This document shows positions 40,275 through 51,001 of a DNA stretch of 64,000 nucleotides, in pieces (within the stretch, counting starts at the first letter, position 1; every line of letters starts with the position of its first letter). The position numbers and the translations under genes are program-made. Source of the DNA: Pseudomonas arsenicoxydans (GTDB lineage: Bacteria > Pseudomonadota > Gammaproteobacteria > Pseudomonadales > Pseudomonadaceae); contig NZ_RCZE01000001.1 in the NCBI RefSeq assembly GCF_006438915.1, forward strand, positions 62,001-126,000, given 5' to 3'. The notes beneath the pieces are model-generated. The model ran no database searches. It had not been told where the DNA came from and saw only the letters and a program-made list of their open reading frames with translations.

Positions 40275-41756
40275 ATGAGCAAAGAAGTACTGCTGGTTGT
40301 TGAGTCGGTATCCAATGAAAAGGGCGTACCGGCAAACGTAATTTTTGAAGCGCTGGAGCTGGCTCTGGCCACTGCTACCAAAAAGCGTTTTGAGGACGAA
40401 GTCGATCTGCGTGTGGAAATCAATCGCCACACCGGTGCTTACGAGACATTCCGTCGCTGGACGGTCGTCGAAGAAGCAGACCTGGACGATCCGGCCATCG
40501 AAACCTGGCCGAGCAAGGTTGCCGAAACGCATCCTGGTTCCCAGGTTGGCGATGTCGTCGAAGAAAAAATCGAATCCATCGAGTTCGGCCGTATTGCTGC
40601 ACAGACTGCGAAGCAAGTCATCGTGCAAAAAGTTCGTGAAGCCGAGCGCGCTCAAGTTGTTGACGCTTATCGCGAGCGCCTGGGGGAAATCATCTCCGGC
40701 ACCGTGAAGAAAGTGACTCGCGACAACGTGATCGTCGACCTGGGCAACAACGCTGAAGCGTTGCTGGCTCGTGAAGATATCATCTCTCGCGAAACCTTCC
40801 GTGTGGGTGTACGTCTGCGTGCACTGCTCAAGGAAATCCGCACCGAGAACCGTGGCCCGCAGCTGATCCTGTCGCGTACCGCACCGGAAATGCTGATCGA
40901 GTTGTTCCGCATCGAAGTGCCGGAAATCGCTGAAGGCCTGATCGAAGTTATGGCTGCGTCCCGTGATCCGGGTTCGCGTGCCAAGATCGCGGTCCGCTCC
41001 AAGGACAAACGCATCGACCCACAGGGCGCTTGCATCGGTATGCGCGGTTCGCGCGTCCAGGCAGTGTCGGGTGAGTTGGGCGGTGAGCGTGTTGATATCG
41101 TCCTGTGGGACGACAACCCGGCTCAGTTCGTGATCAATGCCATGTCCCCGGCAGAGGTTGCAGCAATTATCGTTGACGAAGATGCCCACGCAATGGACAT
41201 CGCCGTTGGCGCAGACAATCTGGCTCAGGCCATCGGTCGTGGGGGTCAGAACGTGCGTCTGGCTAGCCAATTGACTGGCTGGACCCTGAACGTGATGACC
41301 GAATCGGACATCCAGGCTAAGCAGCAAGCAGAAACCGGCGACATCCTGCGCAACTTCATCGACGAGCTGGAAGTCGACGAAGACCTGGCACAGGTGCTGG
41401 TAGATGAAGGCTTCACCAGCCTGGAAGAGATTGCCTACGTACCGTTGGAAGAAATGCTCAACATCGACGGCTTTGACGAAGAAACCGTCAACGAGCTTCG
41501 CGCTCGTGCCAAGGATCGTTTGTTGACCAAAGCCATCGCTACTGAGGAAAAGCTGGCAGACGCCCATCCGGCCGAAGACCTGCTCTCGCTTGAGGGTATG
41601 GACAAGGATTTGGCGATGGAACTGGCGGTGCGCGGCGTAATTACCCGCGAAGACCTGGCCGAGCAGTCTATTGACGACCTGCTCGACATCGACGGCATTG
41701 ACGATGATCGTGCCGGCAAGTTGATCATGGCCGCCCGAGCCCACTGGTTCGAGTAA
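40275..41756 (+). CDS. nusA: NusA, transcription termination/antitermination factor
   Basis: Binds RNA polymerase and nascent RNA, controlling pausing and termination. The 493-residue protein has the N-terminal polymerase-binding domain and the S1 domain ([29 protein letters not shown]). Two KH domains follow, with GXXG loops at GMRGSR and GRGGQN, then two C-terminal acidic repeats ending WFE. The ATG at 40275 gives [16 protein letters not shown], the family start. Confidence 0.98.
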   Translation: MSKEVLLVVESVSNEKGVPANVIFEALELALATATKKRFEDEVDLRVEINRHTGAYETFRRWTVVEEADLDDPAIETWPSKVAETHPGSQVGDVVEEKIESIEFGRIAAQTAKQVIVQKVREAERAQVVDAYRERLGEIISGTVKKVTRDNVIVDLGNNAEALLAREDIISRETFRVGVRLRALLKEIRTENRGPQLILSRTAPEMLIELFRIEVPEIAEGLIEVMAASRDPGSRAKIAVRSKDKRIDPQGACIGMRGSRVQAVSGELGGERVDIVLWDDNPAQFVINAMSPAEVAAIIVDEDAHAMDIAVGADNLAQAIGRGGQNVRLASQLTGWTLNVMTESDIQAKQQAETGDILRNFIDELEVDEDLAQVLVDEGFTSLEEIAYVPLEEMLNIDGFDEETVNELRARAKDRLLTKAIATEEKLADAHPAEDLLSLEGMDKDLAMELAVRGVITREDLAEQSIDDLLDIDGIDDDRAGKLIMAARAHWFE

Positions 41757-41783
41757 TTAGGCGCGGCCTGAGGAGAGAAGTGC

Positions 41784-44315
41784 ATGACGCAAGTCACGGT
41801 GAAACAACTGGCCGATGAGGTCAAAACACCGGTAGAGCGCCTGTTGCAGCAGATGCGTGAGGCAGGTCTGCCGCACACCGCCGCCGAAGAAAGTGTGACT
41901 GACAGTGAGAAGCAATCGTTGCTGACTCACTTGAAAAGCAGCCACAAGGCGAAAGTGGAAGAACCACGCAAGATCACGCTGCAGCGTAAAACCACCAGCA
42001 CGCTGCGTGTTGCTGGCAGCAAAAGCATCAGCGTTGAAGTCCGTAAAAAGAAAGTTTTCGTACAGCGCAGCCCGGAAGAAATCGAAGCCGAGCGTAAACG
42101 CGAACTGGACGAACGTCGCGCAGTAGAAAATGCTGCTCGTCAGAAGGCTGAAGAAGAAGCCAAGCGTCGCGCCGAAGAAGAAGCGCGTCGCCAGCCTGCT
42201 GCGGCGCAAAACGGTACGACCGACGCTGTTGCAGCGCCTGCTGCGGTTGCCGAGCCAGTGCGTGAAAGCGCTCCGGTTGTGGCGGCTGCACCAGCACCGT
42301 CTGCTGACGTTCGCAACAAGCAGAACGAACAGCGCCGTCCGGACAAACCGCGTGCCGACGATAACAATCGTCGCAGCGGCGGTGGCGATGGTGAGCGCAA
42401 AAACGCTCCGCATCGTGCTTCGGTCAAAGAGAAAGCGCCTGCTCCACGCGTTGCGCCACGTACTACCGACGAAGAAAGCGATGGCTTCCGTCGTGGTGGT
42501 CGCGGCAAGGCCAAGCTGAAGAAACGCAACGCGCACGGTTTCCAGAGCCCAACCGGTCCTGTCGTGCGTGATGTGCAGATCGGCGAGACCATCACTGTTG
42601 GCGATCTCGCCAATCAGATGTCGGTCAAGGCTGCTGAAATCATCAAGTTCATGTTCAAACTGGGTACTCCAGCGACCATCAACCAGGTGCTTGATCAGGA
42701 AACTGCTCAACTGGTAGCCGAAGAGCTGGGCCACAAAGTGACCCTGGTCAGCGACACCGCCCTGGAAGATTCCCTGGCCGAGTCCCTGAAGTTTGAAGGT
42801 GAAACGTTCTCCCGTGCACCAGTCGTGACCGTCATGGGCCACGTTGACCACGGTAAGACGTCGCTGCTTGACTATATCCGTCGTGCCAAGGTAGCCGCTG
42901 GCGAAGCCGGCGGTATCACCCAGCACATCGGTGCGTACCACGTTGAAACTGATCGCGGCATGGTCACTTTCCTCGATACCCCGGGTCACGCCGCGTTTAC
43001 CGCAATGCGTGCCCGTGGTGCCAAGGCGACTGACATCGTGATCCTGGTCGTTGCAGCGGACGACGGCGTAATGCCGCAGACCATTGAAGCGGTCCAGCAC
43101 GCCAAGGCTGCCGGTGTACCACTGGTTGTTGCAGTGAACAAAATCGACAAGCCGGGCGCTGATCTCGATCGCATCCGTAGCGAACTGTCGGTTCACGGCG
43201 TGACTTCGGAAGAGTGGGGCGGTGACACCCCGTTCGTATCGGTTTCGGCGAAAGTCGGTACTGGCGTAGACGAGTTGCTCGAAGCTGTTCTGCTGCAAGC
43301 TGAAGTTCTGGAACTGAAAGCGACTCCTTCGGCTCCTGGCCGTGGCGTTGTGGTTGAATCGCGTCTCGACAAAGGTCGTGGCCCGGTTGCAACCGTTCTG
43401 GTTCAAGACGGTACCCTGCGCCAAGGCGACATGGTGTTGGTCGGTTCGAACTATGGCCGTGTACGTGCCATGCTCGACGAGAACGGCAAGCCAATCAAGG
43501 AAGCCGGTCCTTCCATCCCTGTCGAGATCCTCGGCCTGGACGGTACCCCGGATGCTGGCGACGAGATGAGCGTGCTGTCGGACGAGAAGAAAGCCCGAGA
43601 AGTGGCTCTGTTCCGTCAAGGCAAGTTCCGCGAAGTCAAACTGGCTCGCGCTCACGCCGGCAAGCTGGAAAACATCTTCGAAAACATGGGTCAGGCAGAG
43701 AAGAAGACGCTCAACATCGTCCTCAAATCCGATGTCCGTGGTTCGCTGGAAGCGTTGAACGGTGCCTTGAACGGCCTGGGTAACGACGAAGTGCAAGTGC
43801 GTGTTGTCGGTGGCGGTGTCGGTGGTATCACCGAGTCCGACGCCAACCTGGCACTGGCCTCCAATGCTGTACTGTTCGGCTTCAACGTGCGTGCCGATGC
43901 TGGCGCTCGCAAGATCGTCGAGCAGGAAGGTCTGGATATGCGTTACTACAACGTGATCTACGACATCATCGAAGACGTCAAGAAAGCTCTCACCGGTATG
44001 CTGGGCAGCGATGTTCGCGAGAACATCCTGGGTACCGCTGAAGTGCGTGACGTGTTCCGTTCGCCGAAGTTTGGCGCGATCGCCGGTTGCATGGTTATCG
44101 AAGGTGTTGTTCACCGTAACCGTCCAATCCGTGTACTGCGTGAAGACATCGTTATCTTCGAAGGCGAGCTGGAATCCCTGCGCCGCTTCAAGGATGACGC
44201 TTCCGAGGTACGTGCCGGCATGGAATGCGGTATTGGCGTCAAGAGCTACAACGACGTCAAGGCTGGCGACAAGATCGAAGTCTACGAGAAGGTTCAGGTT
44301 GCTCGCAGCCTCTAA
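41784..44315 (+). CDS. infB: InfB, translation initiation factor IF-2
   Basis: GTPase that places fMet-tRNA on the 30S subunit and aids subunit joining. The 843-residue protein has an N-terminal small domain ([24 protein letters not shown]), a charged Lys/Glu/Ala linker and a conserved core. The core holds G1 [12 protein letters not shown]3 DTPGHAAF and G4 NKID, then domains II, III and the C-terminal fMet-binding domain. GGAGAG precedes the ATG. It lies 27 bases after nusA. Confidence 0.98.
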   Translation: MTQVTVKQLADEVKTPVERLLQQMREAGLPHTAAEESVTDSEKQSLLTHLKSSHKAKVEEPRKITLQRKTTSTLRVAGSKSISVEVRKKKVFVQRSPEEIEAERKRELDERRAVENAARQKAEEEAKRRAEEEARRQPAAAQNGTTDAVAAPAAVAEPVRESAPVVAAAPAPSADVRNKQNEQRRPDKPRADDNNRRSGGGDGERKNAPHRASVKEKAPAPRVAPRTTDEESDGFRRGGRGKAKLKKRNAHGFQSPTGPVVRDVQIGETITVGDLANQMSVKAAEIIKFMFKLGTPATINQVLDQETAQLVAEELGHKVTLVSDTALEDSLAESLKFEGETFSRAPVVTVMGHVDHGKTSLLDYIRRAKVAAGEAGGITQHIGAYHVETDRGMVTFLDTPGHAAFTAMRARGAKATDIVILVVAADDGVMPQTIEAVQHAKAAGVPLVVAVNKIDKPGADLDRIRSELSVHGVTSEEWGGDTPFVSVSAKVGTGVDELLEAVLLQAEVLELKATPSAPGRGVVVESRLDKGRGPVATVLVQDGTLRQGDMVLVGSNYGRVRAMLDENGKPIKEAGPSIPVEILGLDGTPDAGDEMSVLSDEKKAREVALFRQGKFREVKLARAHAGKLENIFENMGQAEKKTLNIVLKSDVRGSLEALNGALNGLGNDEVQVRVVGGGVGGITESDANLALASNAVLFGFNVRADAGARKIVEQEGLDMRYYNVIYDIIEDVKKALTGMLGSDVRENILGTAEVRDVFRSPKFGAIAGCMVIEGVVHRNRPIRVLREDIVIFEGELESLRRFKDDASEVRAGMECGIGVKSYNDVKAGDKIEVYEKVQVARSL

Positions 44316-44386
44316 CTCGCGCACTTCAAGGGCCACGATGAGCCGCCGCATGCACATGCGCGGCACAGCGTCAGGACTCTAAACGC

Positions 44387-44420
44387 AACGCCCGGTCTGG
44401 CTTTTGTCAGGCCGGGCGTT
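44387..44420 (+). promoter_or_regulatory. Hairpin between infB and rbfA
   Basis: AACGCCCGGTCTG and CAGGCCGGGCGTT form a 13-bp stem with one G-U pair and an 8-base loop. No long T tract follows, so this would only partly terminate and may set the infB:rbfA ratio. Confidence 0.6.
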
Positions 44421-44474
44421 TGCCGCTTTCAGACCCCACGGGTTTCACCGTGTGGCAGTAACAGGTAACAAGAC

Positions 44475-44876
44475 ATGGCAAAAGAATACAGCCGTACCCA
44501 ACGTATCGGCGATCAGATGCAGCGTGAGCTGGCACAGCTGATCCGTCGTGAAGTCAAAGACCCGCGCGTCGGCCTGGTCACCATTACTGCTGTTGAAGTC
44601 AGCCGTGACGTCGGTCACGCCAAGATCTTCATCACCGTGATGGGGCAGGACAATGCCGAAGACATCGCACAAAGCATCAAGGTGCTTAACTCCGCCGCCG
44701 GTTTCCTGCGTATGCAGTTGGCTCGCGAAATGAAGTTGCGTAGCGTTCCTCAGTTGCACTTCCACTACGACGAAAGCGTCGTGCGTGGTGCGCACCTGTC
44801 GGCCCTGATCGAGCGTGCGGTGGCTGAAGACAATCAGCACCCGGTAGCGGCTGAACCCGAAGACGCCAAGGAGTAA
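44475..44876 (+). CDS. rbfA: RbfA, 30S ribosome-binding factor
   Basis: Type II KH-domain protein acting on the 5' end of 16S rRNA during late 30S assembly and cold adaptation. The 133-residue protein has the family core [39 protein letters not shown] and [18 protein letters not shown]. The acidic C-terminus (EPEDAKE) holds AAGGAG for the next gene, so truB translation is probably coupled. Confidence 0.97.
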   Translation: MAKEYSRTQRIGDQMQRELAQLIRREVKDPRVGLVTITAVEVSRDVGHAKIFITVMGQDNAEDIAQSIKVLNSAAGFLRMQLAREMKLRSVPQLHFHYDESVVRGAHLSALIERAVAEDNQHPVAAEPEDAKE

Positions 44877-44879
44877 TCG

Positions 44880-45797
44880 GTGGCTCAGGTCAAACGTATC
44901 CGTCGTAACGTCAGCGGCATTATCCTGCTCGACAAGCCGCTGGGGTTCACCTCCAACGCCGCGTTGCAGAAGGTTCGCTGGTTGCTGAACGCCGAGAAGG
45001 CCGGGCACACCGGCAGTCTTGATCCGCTGGCCACCGGCGTGTTGCCGTTGTGCTTCGGTGAGGCCACAAAGTTCTCGCAGTACCTGCTCGACTCCGACAA
45101 GGCCTATGAAACCCTGGCGCAATTGGGCAAAACCACCACCACGGCCGATGCCGAGGGTGAAGTTTTGCAGGAACGCCCGGTGACCGTTGGTCGCGCCGAT
45201 GTCGAAGCTGTTTTGCCAGGTTTTCGCGGACAAATCAGTCAGATACCGCCGATGTACTCGGCGCTCAAGCGTGACGGGCAGCCGCTGTACAAGCTGGCTC
45301 GTGCTGGCGAAGTAGTGGAGCGTGAACCGCGTTCTGTTACTATTGCGCGCTTGGAATTGCTGGCCTTCGAGGGTGATACTGCGCGGCTTGCGGTGGATTG
45401 CAGCAAAGGCACCTATATTCGCACCCTGGTGGAGGATATCGGTGAGCAACTCGGTTGTGGCGCTTACGTTGCAGAACTGCGACGTACCCAGGCCGGGCCT
45501 TTCACGCTGGCGCAGACGGTCACGCTGGAAGAGTTGGAAGCAGTACATGCCGAAGGCGGCAATGAAGCGGTTGATCGCTTCCTGATGCCATCGGACAGTG
45601 GCCTGCTGGATTGGCCACTGTTGCAGTTCTCGGAGCACAGCTCGTTCTACTGGCTTAACGGCCAACCGGTACGAGCCCCGGATGCACCGAAGTTCGGCAT
45701 GGTACGGGTACAGGATCACAATGGTCGCTTCATCGGTATCGGTGAAGTGAGCGAAGACGGGCGCATCGCGCCACGTCGACTGATTCGGTCAGAATGA
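44880..45797 (+). CDS. truB: TruB, tRNA pseudouridine-55 synthase
   Basis: Makes pseudouridine 55 in the TPsiC loop of tRNAs. The 305-residue protein has [14 protein letters not shown] and the catalytic-Asp motif [15 protein letters not shown]. The substrate segment is [17 protein letters not shown], and a C-terminal PUA-like part is present. The start is GTG at 44880 with AAGGAG 7 bases upstream. It is a member of the nusA-infB operon. Confidence 0.97.
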   Translation: MAQVKRIRRNVSGIILLDKPLGFTSNAALQKVRWLLNAEKAGHTGSLDPLATGVLPLCFGEATKFSQYLLDSDKAYETLAQLGKTTTTADAEGEVLQERPVTVGRADVEAVLPGFRGQISQIPPMYSALKRDGQPLYKLARAGEVVEREPRSVTIARLELLAFEGDTARLAVDCSKGTYIRTLVEDIGEQLGCGAYVAELRRTQAGPFTLAQTVTLEELEAVHAEGGNEAVDRFLMPSDSGLLDWPLLQFSEHSSFYWLNGQPVRAPDAPKFGMVRVQDHNGRFIGIGEVSEDGRIAPRRLIRSE

Positions 45798-45816
45798 CCG
45801 GACGAGGGTGGCTGTT

Positions 45817-45895
45817 AACAGGCACGGTCACTACTCATTTTTAGATACAGGGATTTGTCCCTGGCCTGTTGAAACTGTTTTTCTGAAACAGTTTC
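45817..45895 (+). promoter_or_regulatory. rpsO leader hairpins (S15 autoregulation candidate)
   Basis: AACAGGC (45817-45823) pairs with GCCTGTT (45864-45870) around CAGGGA/TCCCTG. The immediately following GAAACTGTTT (45871-45880) and AAACAGTTTC (45886-45895) form a perfect 10-bp stem, 7 bases before the AAGGA ribosome-binding site. Confidence 0.6.
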
Positions 45896-45914
45896 CTGAT
45901 AAAAGGATTGCCTC

Positions 45915-46184
45915 ATGGCTCTCGACGTTCAAGAAAAAGCTCAAATCGTAGCTGACTACCAGCAAGCTGTTGGTGACACTGGTTCGCCAGAAGTGCAAGT
46001 TGCACTGCTGACCCACAACATCAACAAGCTGCAAGGTCACTTCAAGGCCAACGGTAAAGATCACCACTCCCGTCGTGGTCTGATCCGCATGGTAAACCAG
46101 CGTCGTAAGCTGCTGGACTACCTGAAAGGCAAGGATCTGGGTCGTTATCAGACTCTGATCGGTCGCCTGGGTCTGCGTCGCTAA
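45915..46184 (+). CDS. rpsO: Ribosomal protein S15
   Basis: Primary 30S-binding protein contacting the 16S central domain and an intersubunit bridge. The 89-residue protein matches the usual length and has the family signature [36 protein letters not shown] and [22 protein letters not shown]. In E. coli S15 represses its own mRNA by binding a leader structure; strong leader hairpins exist here too. AAAGGATT precedes the ATG. pnp follows after 195 bases. Confidence 0.98.
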   Translation: MALDVQEKAQIVADYQQAVGDTGSPEVQVALLTHNINKLQGHFKANGKDHHSRRGLIRMVNQRRKLLDYLKGKDLGRYQTLIGRLGLRR

Positions 46185-46379
46185 TAAGCGATTGCGCTAG
46201 AGGTTGGTTGTCTGTCGTGCGTCAGCGGGTTTCCTGCTGGCGCATGGCAGGCTCCCAGCCTCAAGTTTTATCTGGACTCACGTTTTACCCTGGACAGGCG
46301 TTGGGCCGATTCCCGACATTGCCCAAGAATTTCGCAAGAAGACAAGTTCCCCAAGAGCCACAAAAGAAGGTAGGACACC
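46185..46379 (+). promoter_or_regulatory. rpsO-pnp intergenic leader
   Basis: No gene. An imperfect stem GCGTCAGCGGG...CCTGCTGGCGC lies at about 46219-46243, the position where enteric pnp mRNA is cut by RNase III before PNPase autoregulation. The role here is only inferred. Confidence 0.45.
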
Positions 46380-48485
46380 GTGAACCCGGTAATCAAAAAA
46401 TTCCAGTTCGGTCAGTCGACCGTTACCCTCGAGACTGGCCGTATCGCCCGTCAGGCCTCCGGCGCAGTATTGGTCACCGTTGACGACGACGTCAGCGTAT
46501 TGGTGACCGTAGTCGGTGCCAAACAAGCCGATCCAGGCAAGGGCTTCTTCCCTCTGTCCGTTCACTACCAGGAAAAGACTTACGCTGCCGGTAAGATCCC
46601 TGGCGGTTTCTTCAAGCGCGAAGGCCGTCCTTCCGAGAAAGAAACCCTGACTTCCCGACTGATCGACCGTCCGATCCGTCCGCTGTTCCCAGAAGGCTTC
46701 ATGAACGAAGTGCAGGTTGTCTGCACCGTCGTTTCCACCAGCAAGAAGACCGATCCGGACATCGCTGCGATGATCGGTACCTCGGCGGCCCTGGCCATCT
46801 CCGGCATTCCTTTCGATGGCCCGATCGGCGCTGCCCGCGTTGCGTTCCACGAAAGCACCGGTTACCTGCTGAACCCGACTTACGAACAACAGAAAGCTTC
46901 GAGCCTGGACATGGTCGTTGCCGGTACTTCGGAAGCCGTGTTGATGGTTGAATCGGAAGCTAAAGAGCTGACCGAAGACCAGATGCTGGGCGCGGTACTG
47001 TTTGCTCACGACGAGTTCCAGGTGGTGATCCAAGCCGTTAAAGAACTGGCCGCTGAAGCTGCCAAGCCGACCTGGACCTGGGCTCCACAGCCAGAAGCCA
47101 CCGCGCTGCTGGGCGCTATCCGTGCCGAGTTCGGCGACGCGATCTCCCAGGCTTACACCATCACCATCAAGGCCGACCGTTACGCTCGTCTGGGCGAACT
47201 GAAAGACCAGGTGGTTGCCAAGCTGTCCGGTGAAGAAGGCCAGCCTTCTTCCAGCGAAGTCAAAGCAGCGTTTGGCGAAATCGAATACCGCACCGTTCGC
47301 GAAAACATCGTAAACGGCAAGCCACGTATCGACGGCCGCGACACCAAGACCGTACGTCCTCTGAACATCGAAGTCGGTGTTCTGCCAAAGACCCACGGTT
47401 CGGCACTGTTCACCCGTGGCGAAACCCAAGCTCTGGTTGTTGCAACACTGGGTACCGCCCGTGATGCACAACTGCTGGACACCCTGGAAGGCGAGAAAAA
47501 AGACCCGTTCATGCTGCACTACAACTTCCCTCCGTTCTCGGTAGGTGAGTGTGGTCGCATGGGTGGCGCTGGTCGTCGCGAAATCGGTCACGGCCGTCTG
47601 GCCCGTCGTTCGATTGCAGCCATGCTGCCTGCTGCCGACGTGTTCCCGTACACCATTCGTGTGGTGTCGGAAATCACCGAGTCCAATGGTTCGAGCTCGA
47701 TGGCTTCCGTTTGCGGCGCGTCCCTGGCCCTGATGGACGCTGGCGTTCCGATGAAGGCACCAGTTGCCGGTATCGCCATGGGTCTGGTTAAAGAAGGCGA
47801 GAAATTTGCCATCCTGACCGACATCCTGGGTGACGAAGACCACCTCGGCGACATGGACTTCAAAGTAGCCGGTACCGCCAAAGGTGTTACCGCGCTGCAG
47901 ATGGACATCAAGATCAAAGGCATCACCGAAGAAATCATGGAAATCGCTCTGGGCCAAGCCCTGGAAGCGCGCCTGAACATTCTCGGTCAGATGAACCAGA
48001 TCATTGGCCAGTCGCGTACCGAACTGTCGGAAAACGCTCCGACCATGATCGCGATGAAAATCGACACCGACAAAATCCGTGATGTCATCGGTAAAGGCGG
48101 CGCGACCATTCGTGCGATCTGTGAAGAGACCAAGGCTTCGATCGACATTGAAGACGACGGCTCGATCAAGATCTTCGGCGAAACCAAGGAAGCGGCTGAA
48201 GCAGCACGTCAGCGCGTTCTGGGCATCACCGCAGAAGCTGAAATCGGCAAGATCTACGTCGGTAAGGTTGAGCGCATCGTCGACTTCGGCGCATTCGTCA
48301 ACATCCTGCCGGGCAAGGACGGTCTGGTTCACATCTCGATGCTGAGCGACGCTCGTGTTGAGAAAGTGACCGACATCCTGAAAGAAGGCCAGGAAGTGGA
48401 AGTACTGGTACTGGACGTGGACAACCGCGGCCGTATCAAGCTGTCCATCAAAGACGTAGCTGCTGCCAAGGCTTCGGGCGTTTAA
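46380..48485 (+). CDS. pnp: Polynucleotide phosphorylase (PNPase)
   Basis: 3'-to-5' phosphorolytic exoribonuclease, part of the RNA degradosome. The 701-residue protein has two RNase PH domains, the second with the [26 protein letters not shown] signature and [22 protein letters not shown] domain ([11 protein letters not shown]) and an S1 domain ([28 protein letters not shown]) follow. The start is GTG at 46380 with AGAAGGTAGG upstream. It is the last gene of the nusA operon, closed by a strong terminator. Confidence 0.98.
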   Translation: MNPVIKKFQFGQSTVTLETGRIARQASGAVLVTVDDDVSVLVTVVGAKQADPGKGFFPLSVHYQEKTYAAGKIPGGFFKREGRPSEKETLTSRLIDRPIRPLFPEGFMNEVQVVCTVVSTSKKTDPDIAAMIGTSAALAISGIPFDGPIGAARVAFHESTGYLLNPTYEQQKASSLDMVVAGTSEAVLMVESEAKELTEDQMLGAVLFAHDEFQVVIQAVKELAAEAAKPTWTWAPQPEATALLGAIRAEFGDAISQAYTITIKADRYARLGELKDQVVAKLSGEEGQPSSSEVKAAFGEIEYRTVRENIVNGKPRIDGRDTKTVRPLNIEVGVLPKTHGSALFTRGETQALVVATLGTARDAQLLDTLEGEKKDPFMLHYNFPPFSVGECGRMGGAGRREIGHGRLARRSIAAMLPAADVFPYTIRVVSEITESNGSSSMASVCGASLALMDAGVPMKAPVAGIAMGLVKEGEKFAILTDILGDEDHLGDMDFKVAGTAKGVTALQMDIKIKGITEEIMEIALGQALEARLNILGQMNQIIGQSRTELSENAPTMIAMKIDTDKIRDVIGKGGATIRAICEETKASIDIEDDGSIKIFGETKEAAEAARQRVLGITAEAEIGKIYVGKVERIVDFGAFVNILPGKDGLVHISMLSDARVEKVTDILKEGQEVEVLVLDVDNRGRIKLSIKDVAAAKASGV

Positions 48486-48517
48486 TCACTCCCCACGCCT
48501 GACCGCTTCAACGTTAT

Positions 48518-48556
48518 AAAAAATGCCCCGCAGTGAACACTGCGGGGCATTTTTTT
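48518..48556 (+). terminator. Terminator after pnp
   Basis: AAAAAATGCCCCGCAGTG, AACA loop and CTGCGGGGCATTTTTTT. A long perfect stem with flanking A and T runs, so it can act in both directions. Confidence 0.95.
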
Positions 48557-48616
48557 GTCTGCGAAACAGGGTGTGAAGTTGCTGACCCTCGAACCCGGTG
48601 CTAGGTTTAGCCCACT

Positions 48617-48692
48617 GCCCGTGTAGCTCAGTTGGTAGAGCAGCGCACTCGTAACGCGAAGGTCGCAGGTTCGACTCCTGTCTCGGGCACCA
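48617..48692 (+). tRNA. thrW: tRNA-Thr (anticodon CGT)
   Basis: A 76-base tRNA with encoded CCA, acceptor GCCCGTG/CTCGGGC-type and loop CTCGTAA. The pair at positions 31-39 reads A and C, a mismatch closing the anticodon loop. In P. aeruginosa the type IV pilin gene lies beside this tRNA; here it does not. Confidence 0.95.
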
Positions 48693-48699
48693 TCTCCCG

Positions 48700-49251
48700 T
48701 TATTTCACCTTTCTGCTCAGGTCATCCACGGTGCGTTTGAGCTGATCCAGCTGCTTGTCCTGATCGCTGACTTCGCGCTTCAGGCTGGACAGCTCACTGG
48801 AGCTTGAGCTGGAACTCGATCCGGCACTGCGCTTGAGGTCTTCAACCTGGCTGGCGAGCTTTCTCAGCTCGATGTTCTGTGCACTGACAGTTCGCTTGAG
48901 GTCGCTGACTTCGCTGGCACTCGAGCTTGAACTGGACCCCGCATTCTTTTTGAGTTCTTCGATGAGTCTGGTTTGTTCCTTGACCGTTTTCTCAAGGTTT
49001 GCAATGTCAGTTGTGTTGGTTTTGGCGGTGCTCGATAATTGCGTAACCATGTCGATACTGATATCGCTCCTCGTCATCACATCCTTGCCATACAAATTGT
49101 GAAAGGTGAGGAATTTGTCGCTGGAACTAGAACTGTCGGAACTGAACTCCAAACCGGCCTGGGCGGTACTGGACAGAGCCAGGCTGCCGAGAAGAAGGGC
49201 CGCCATGCTGGCTGCGAGAAGGGCAGTCGAACGCTTTGCAAGACTGGACAT
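48700..49251 (-). CDS. Secreted serine-rich coiled-coil repeat protein, function unknown
   Basis: A 183-residue protein with signal peptide cleaved near AQA/GLEF (residue 32). The mature part begins with a Ser-rich segment, continues as a heptad helix (about 75-103) and then has two copies of a 39-residue unit. A104-R141 aligns with A143-R180 (AGSSSSSS, SE(V/L)S, LKR, VS, Q, L, L, V, DL at equal positions). Each unit is a Gly-Ser hinge followed by a short coiled coil. The ATG at 49251 has AAGGAA upstream; a start 36 bases earlier is possible. No membrane anchor or lipobox is seen. It lies 7 bases from tRNA-Thr and converges on it. It could be a periplasmic or surface fibrous protein; no family was recognised. 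Confidence 0.72.
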   Translation of the reverse strand: MSSLAKRSTALLAASMAALLLGSLALSSTAQAGLEFSSDSSSSSDKFLTFHNLYGKDVMTRSDISIDMVTQLSSTAKTNTTDIANLEKTVKEQTRLIEELKKNAGSSSSSSASEVSDLKRTVSAQNIELRKLASQVEDLKRSAGSSSSSSSSELSSLKREVSDQDKQLDQLKRTVDDLSRKVK

Positions 49252-49566
49252 CACTAGGGTTCCTTGTGAAGTGCCTATATGGCACATCGCTATGACTTTA
49301 CCGTTTTAGCGTTGTTCCGGCGACGCGAGACAATATTTTCAAAAAGCCCCTCCAGGGTTTTTTTGTAGATTTGATGTAAAAGTCCATATAAATCGTCAAC
49401 CAAACGTCCTATATTCGGAGCCTGCACACGTACCACTTTGCAGTTTTCAGATGATCCCCGAATGGTTCTGAAGGCCAGACAAACCGGGCTTCACACGGTT
49501 TTTTGCGTCAGAGAGATCCTTGATGATCCAGATCCATCTTCCATTCCCCAGATCAGCGAGAACGAC
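49252..49566. other. Intergenic region of 315 bases, divergent promoters
   Basis: Between divergent genes. It holds a small hairpin GTGCC/GGCAC (49271-49285), a terminator-like AAAAAGCCC/GGGTTTTTTT (49341-49364) and an AT-rich stretch with TATAAA near 49387. Apart from these, no coding sequence could be supported. Confidence 0.5.
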
Positions 49567-49872
49567 ATGACTGTTAAAGAATTGACCCAAGAAGCCAGAC
49601 ACGAAGAAGCGCTCAAAAAGTACTTGCTGGATTCGCCCCAGCTCGCCGACGAGATCAAGGACCTGCCGGCCGACGATCAGAAAGACCAGATTCAGTGGGC
49701 GTTCGAGGATGAGGCCGAGTCCCAGGGCTTGCAGCCGTGGGAATTGACGCTCAAGTACACCTCGACCCCTGAAGAGTTCGAGGCTGCGCGACTGGTGCTG
49801 CACAAAGAGGCAGCCGAGGTGCTGGGCGTCGAGTGGGAAGAGTACTGCGAGATGAATAATCTGGTGGTCTGA
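49567..49872 (+). CDS. Conserved small acidic protein, function unknown
   Basis: A 101-residue cytosolic protein, very acidic (many Glu/Asp, for example EEFEAARLVLHKEAAEVLGVEWEEYCEMNN) and predicted all-helical. It has no signal peptide or membrane segment and one cysteine near the end. An in-frame ATG at 49438 would add 43 residues of unlikely composition. The ATG at 49567 gives MTVKELTQEARHEEALKKYLL, a plausible N-terminus, though only a weak GCGAGAA lies upstream. It resembles small Pseudomonas proteins of the DUF6388 type, recalled and not verified. A REPIN follows 2 bases after the stop. Confidence 0.7.
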   Translation: MTVKELTQEARHEEALKKYLLDSPQLADEIKDLPADDQKDQIQWAFEDEAESQGLQPWELTLKYTSTPEEFEAARLVLHKEAAEVLGVEWEEYCEMNNLVV

Positions 49873-49874
49873 CC

Positions 49875-49966
49875 TGTAGGAGCGAAGCTTGCTCGCGATA
49901 GCGGACTGACATTCAACATCAATGTTGACTGAAAGGGCCTCATCGCGAGCAAGCTCGCTCCCACAT
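49875..49966. repeat. REPIN between the small acidic protein gene and nadC
   Basis: TGTAGGAGCGAAGCTTGCTC...CGCGA and its reverse complement face outward around a centre containing CAACATCAATGTTGACTG, a motif also seen in the REPIN at 63076. Confidence 0.88.
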
Positions 49967-49973
49967 TTGTTGA

Positions 49974-50822
49974 TCAGAGGCTCAGGCGCATCGACAGGTC
50001 GACAGCCTTTACGTCCTTGGTCATCGCGCCAATCGAAATGTAATCCACCCCGGTTTCGGCGATCGGTAGCAGCGTGCTTTCGTTAATCCCGCCGCTGGCT
50101 TCCAGTTTTGCCTTGCCCGCGTTCAGGCGCACGGCTTCACGCATATCATCCAGGCTCAACTCATCGAGCATGATGATGTCGGCGCCTGCCGCCAGTGCTT
50201 CCTTGAGCTCTTCGAGGCTTTCCACTTCGATCTCCACCGGTTTTCCCGGGGCAATCTTGTGCGCGGCGTTAATGGCTTCAGGGATGCCACCGCTGGCGGC
50301 GATGTGGTTTTCCTTGATCAGGAAGGCGTCGTACAGACCGATGCGGTGGTTGTGGCAGCCGCCGCAGGTGACGGCGTACTTTTGCGCCAGGCGCAGGCCC
50401 GGCAGGGTTTTTCGGGTGTCGAGCAACTTGACCTGGGTGCTGGCGACAAAGTCCGCCAGATGCTGCGCACGTGTGGCCACGCCTGACAGCAATTGCAGAA
50501 AGTTCAGCGCACTGCGTTCGCCAGTGAGCAGCGAGCGCGCCGGGCCTTCGAGGTGAAACAGCGCCTGATTGGGTTGAACCCGTTCGCCATCACGCACCTG
50601 CCAATGCACCGCGACCCGCGGGTCCAGTTGCCGGAACACTGCATCGACCCACGCCGTGCCGGCAATGACGGCGGCATCACGCGTGATGATGGTGGCTTTT
50701 GCCAGGCGTTCGGCCGGGATCAACTGTGCGGTGATATCGCCGCTGCCGATGTCTTCGAGCAGCGCACGGCGTACGTTGGCTTCGATTTCGGCGGTCAAGT
50801 CGGCGAGACGTAGATTCGGCAT
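49974..50822 (-). CDS. nadC: NadC, quinolinate phosphoribosyltransferase
   Basis: Decarboxylating enzyme that makes nicotinate mononucleotide from quinolinate and PRPP in NAD synthesis. The 282-residue protein has an N-terminal sandwich domain ([15 protein letters not shown]). The barrel shows [41 protein letters not shown], the quinolinate/PRPP site, and then IEVEVESLEE and ASGGI. The ATG at 50822 gives [21 protein letters not shown], and a 15-residue longer start is rejected for lack of similarity. Confidence 0.97.
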   Translation of the reverse strand: MPNLRLADLTAEIEANVRRALLEDIGSGDITAQLIPAERLAKATIITRDAAVIAGTAWVDAVFRQLDPRVAVHWQVRDGERVQPNQALFHLEGPARSLLTGERSALNFLQLLSGVATRAQHLADFVASTQVKLLDTRKTLPGLRLAQKYAVTCGGCHNHRIGLYDAFLIKENHIAASGGIPEAINAAHKIAPGKPVEIEVESLEELKEALAAGADIIMLDELSLDDMREAVRLNAGKAKLEASGGINESTLLPIAETGVDYISIGAMTKDVKAVDLSMRLSL

Positions 50823-51001
50823 AACGGGCTCCACAAACAAAGTGGCCCAATTATAGGGGTATGGCACGAGTCAACCCAAGGTGTCAGAGGCTTTCCGTTT
50901 GCGCTGAACCCTGCATTTGGTCGATTTATCGTTTAAGTAGGTGCCCGTCCTACGCGTCTATTTGGAGGGGAGGTGAAGAGTCTGCTGGCACAGCAGGTGC
51001 T

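Noticed and set aside
41757..44366. Open frame of 869 codons on the minus strand
   Set aside because: Shadow of infB. No ribosome-binding site or recognisable domain.
46278..48332. Open frame of 684 codons opposite pnp
   Set aside because: Antisense shadow of pnp without domain signatures.
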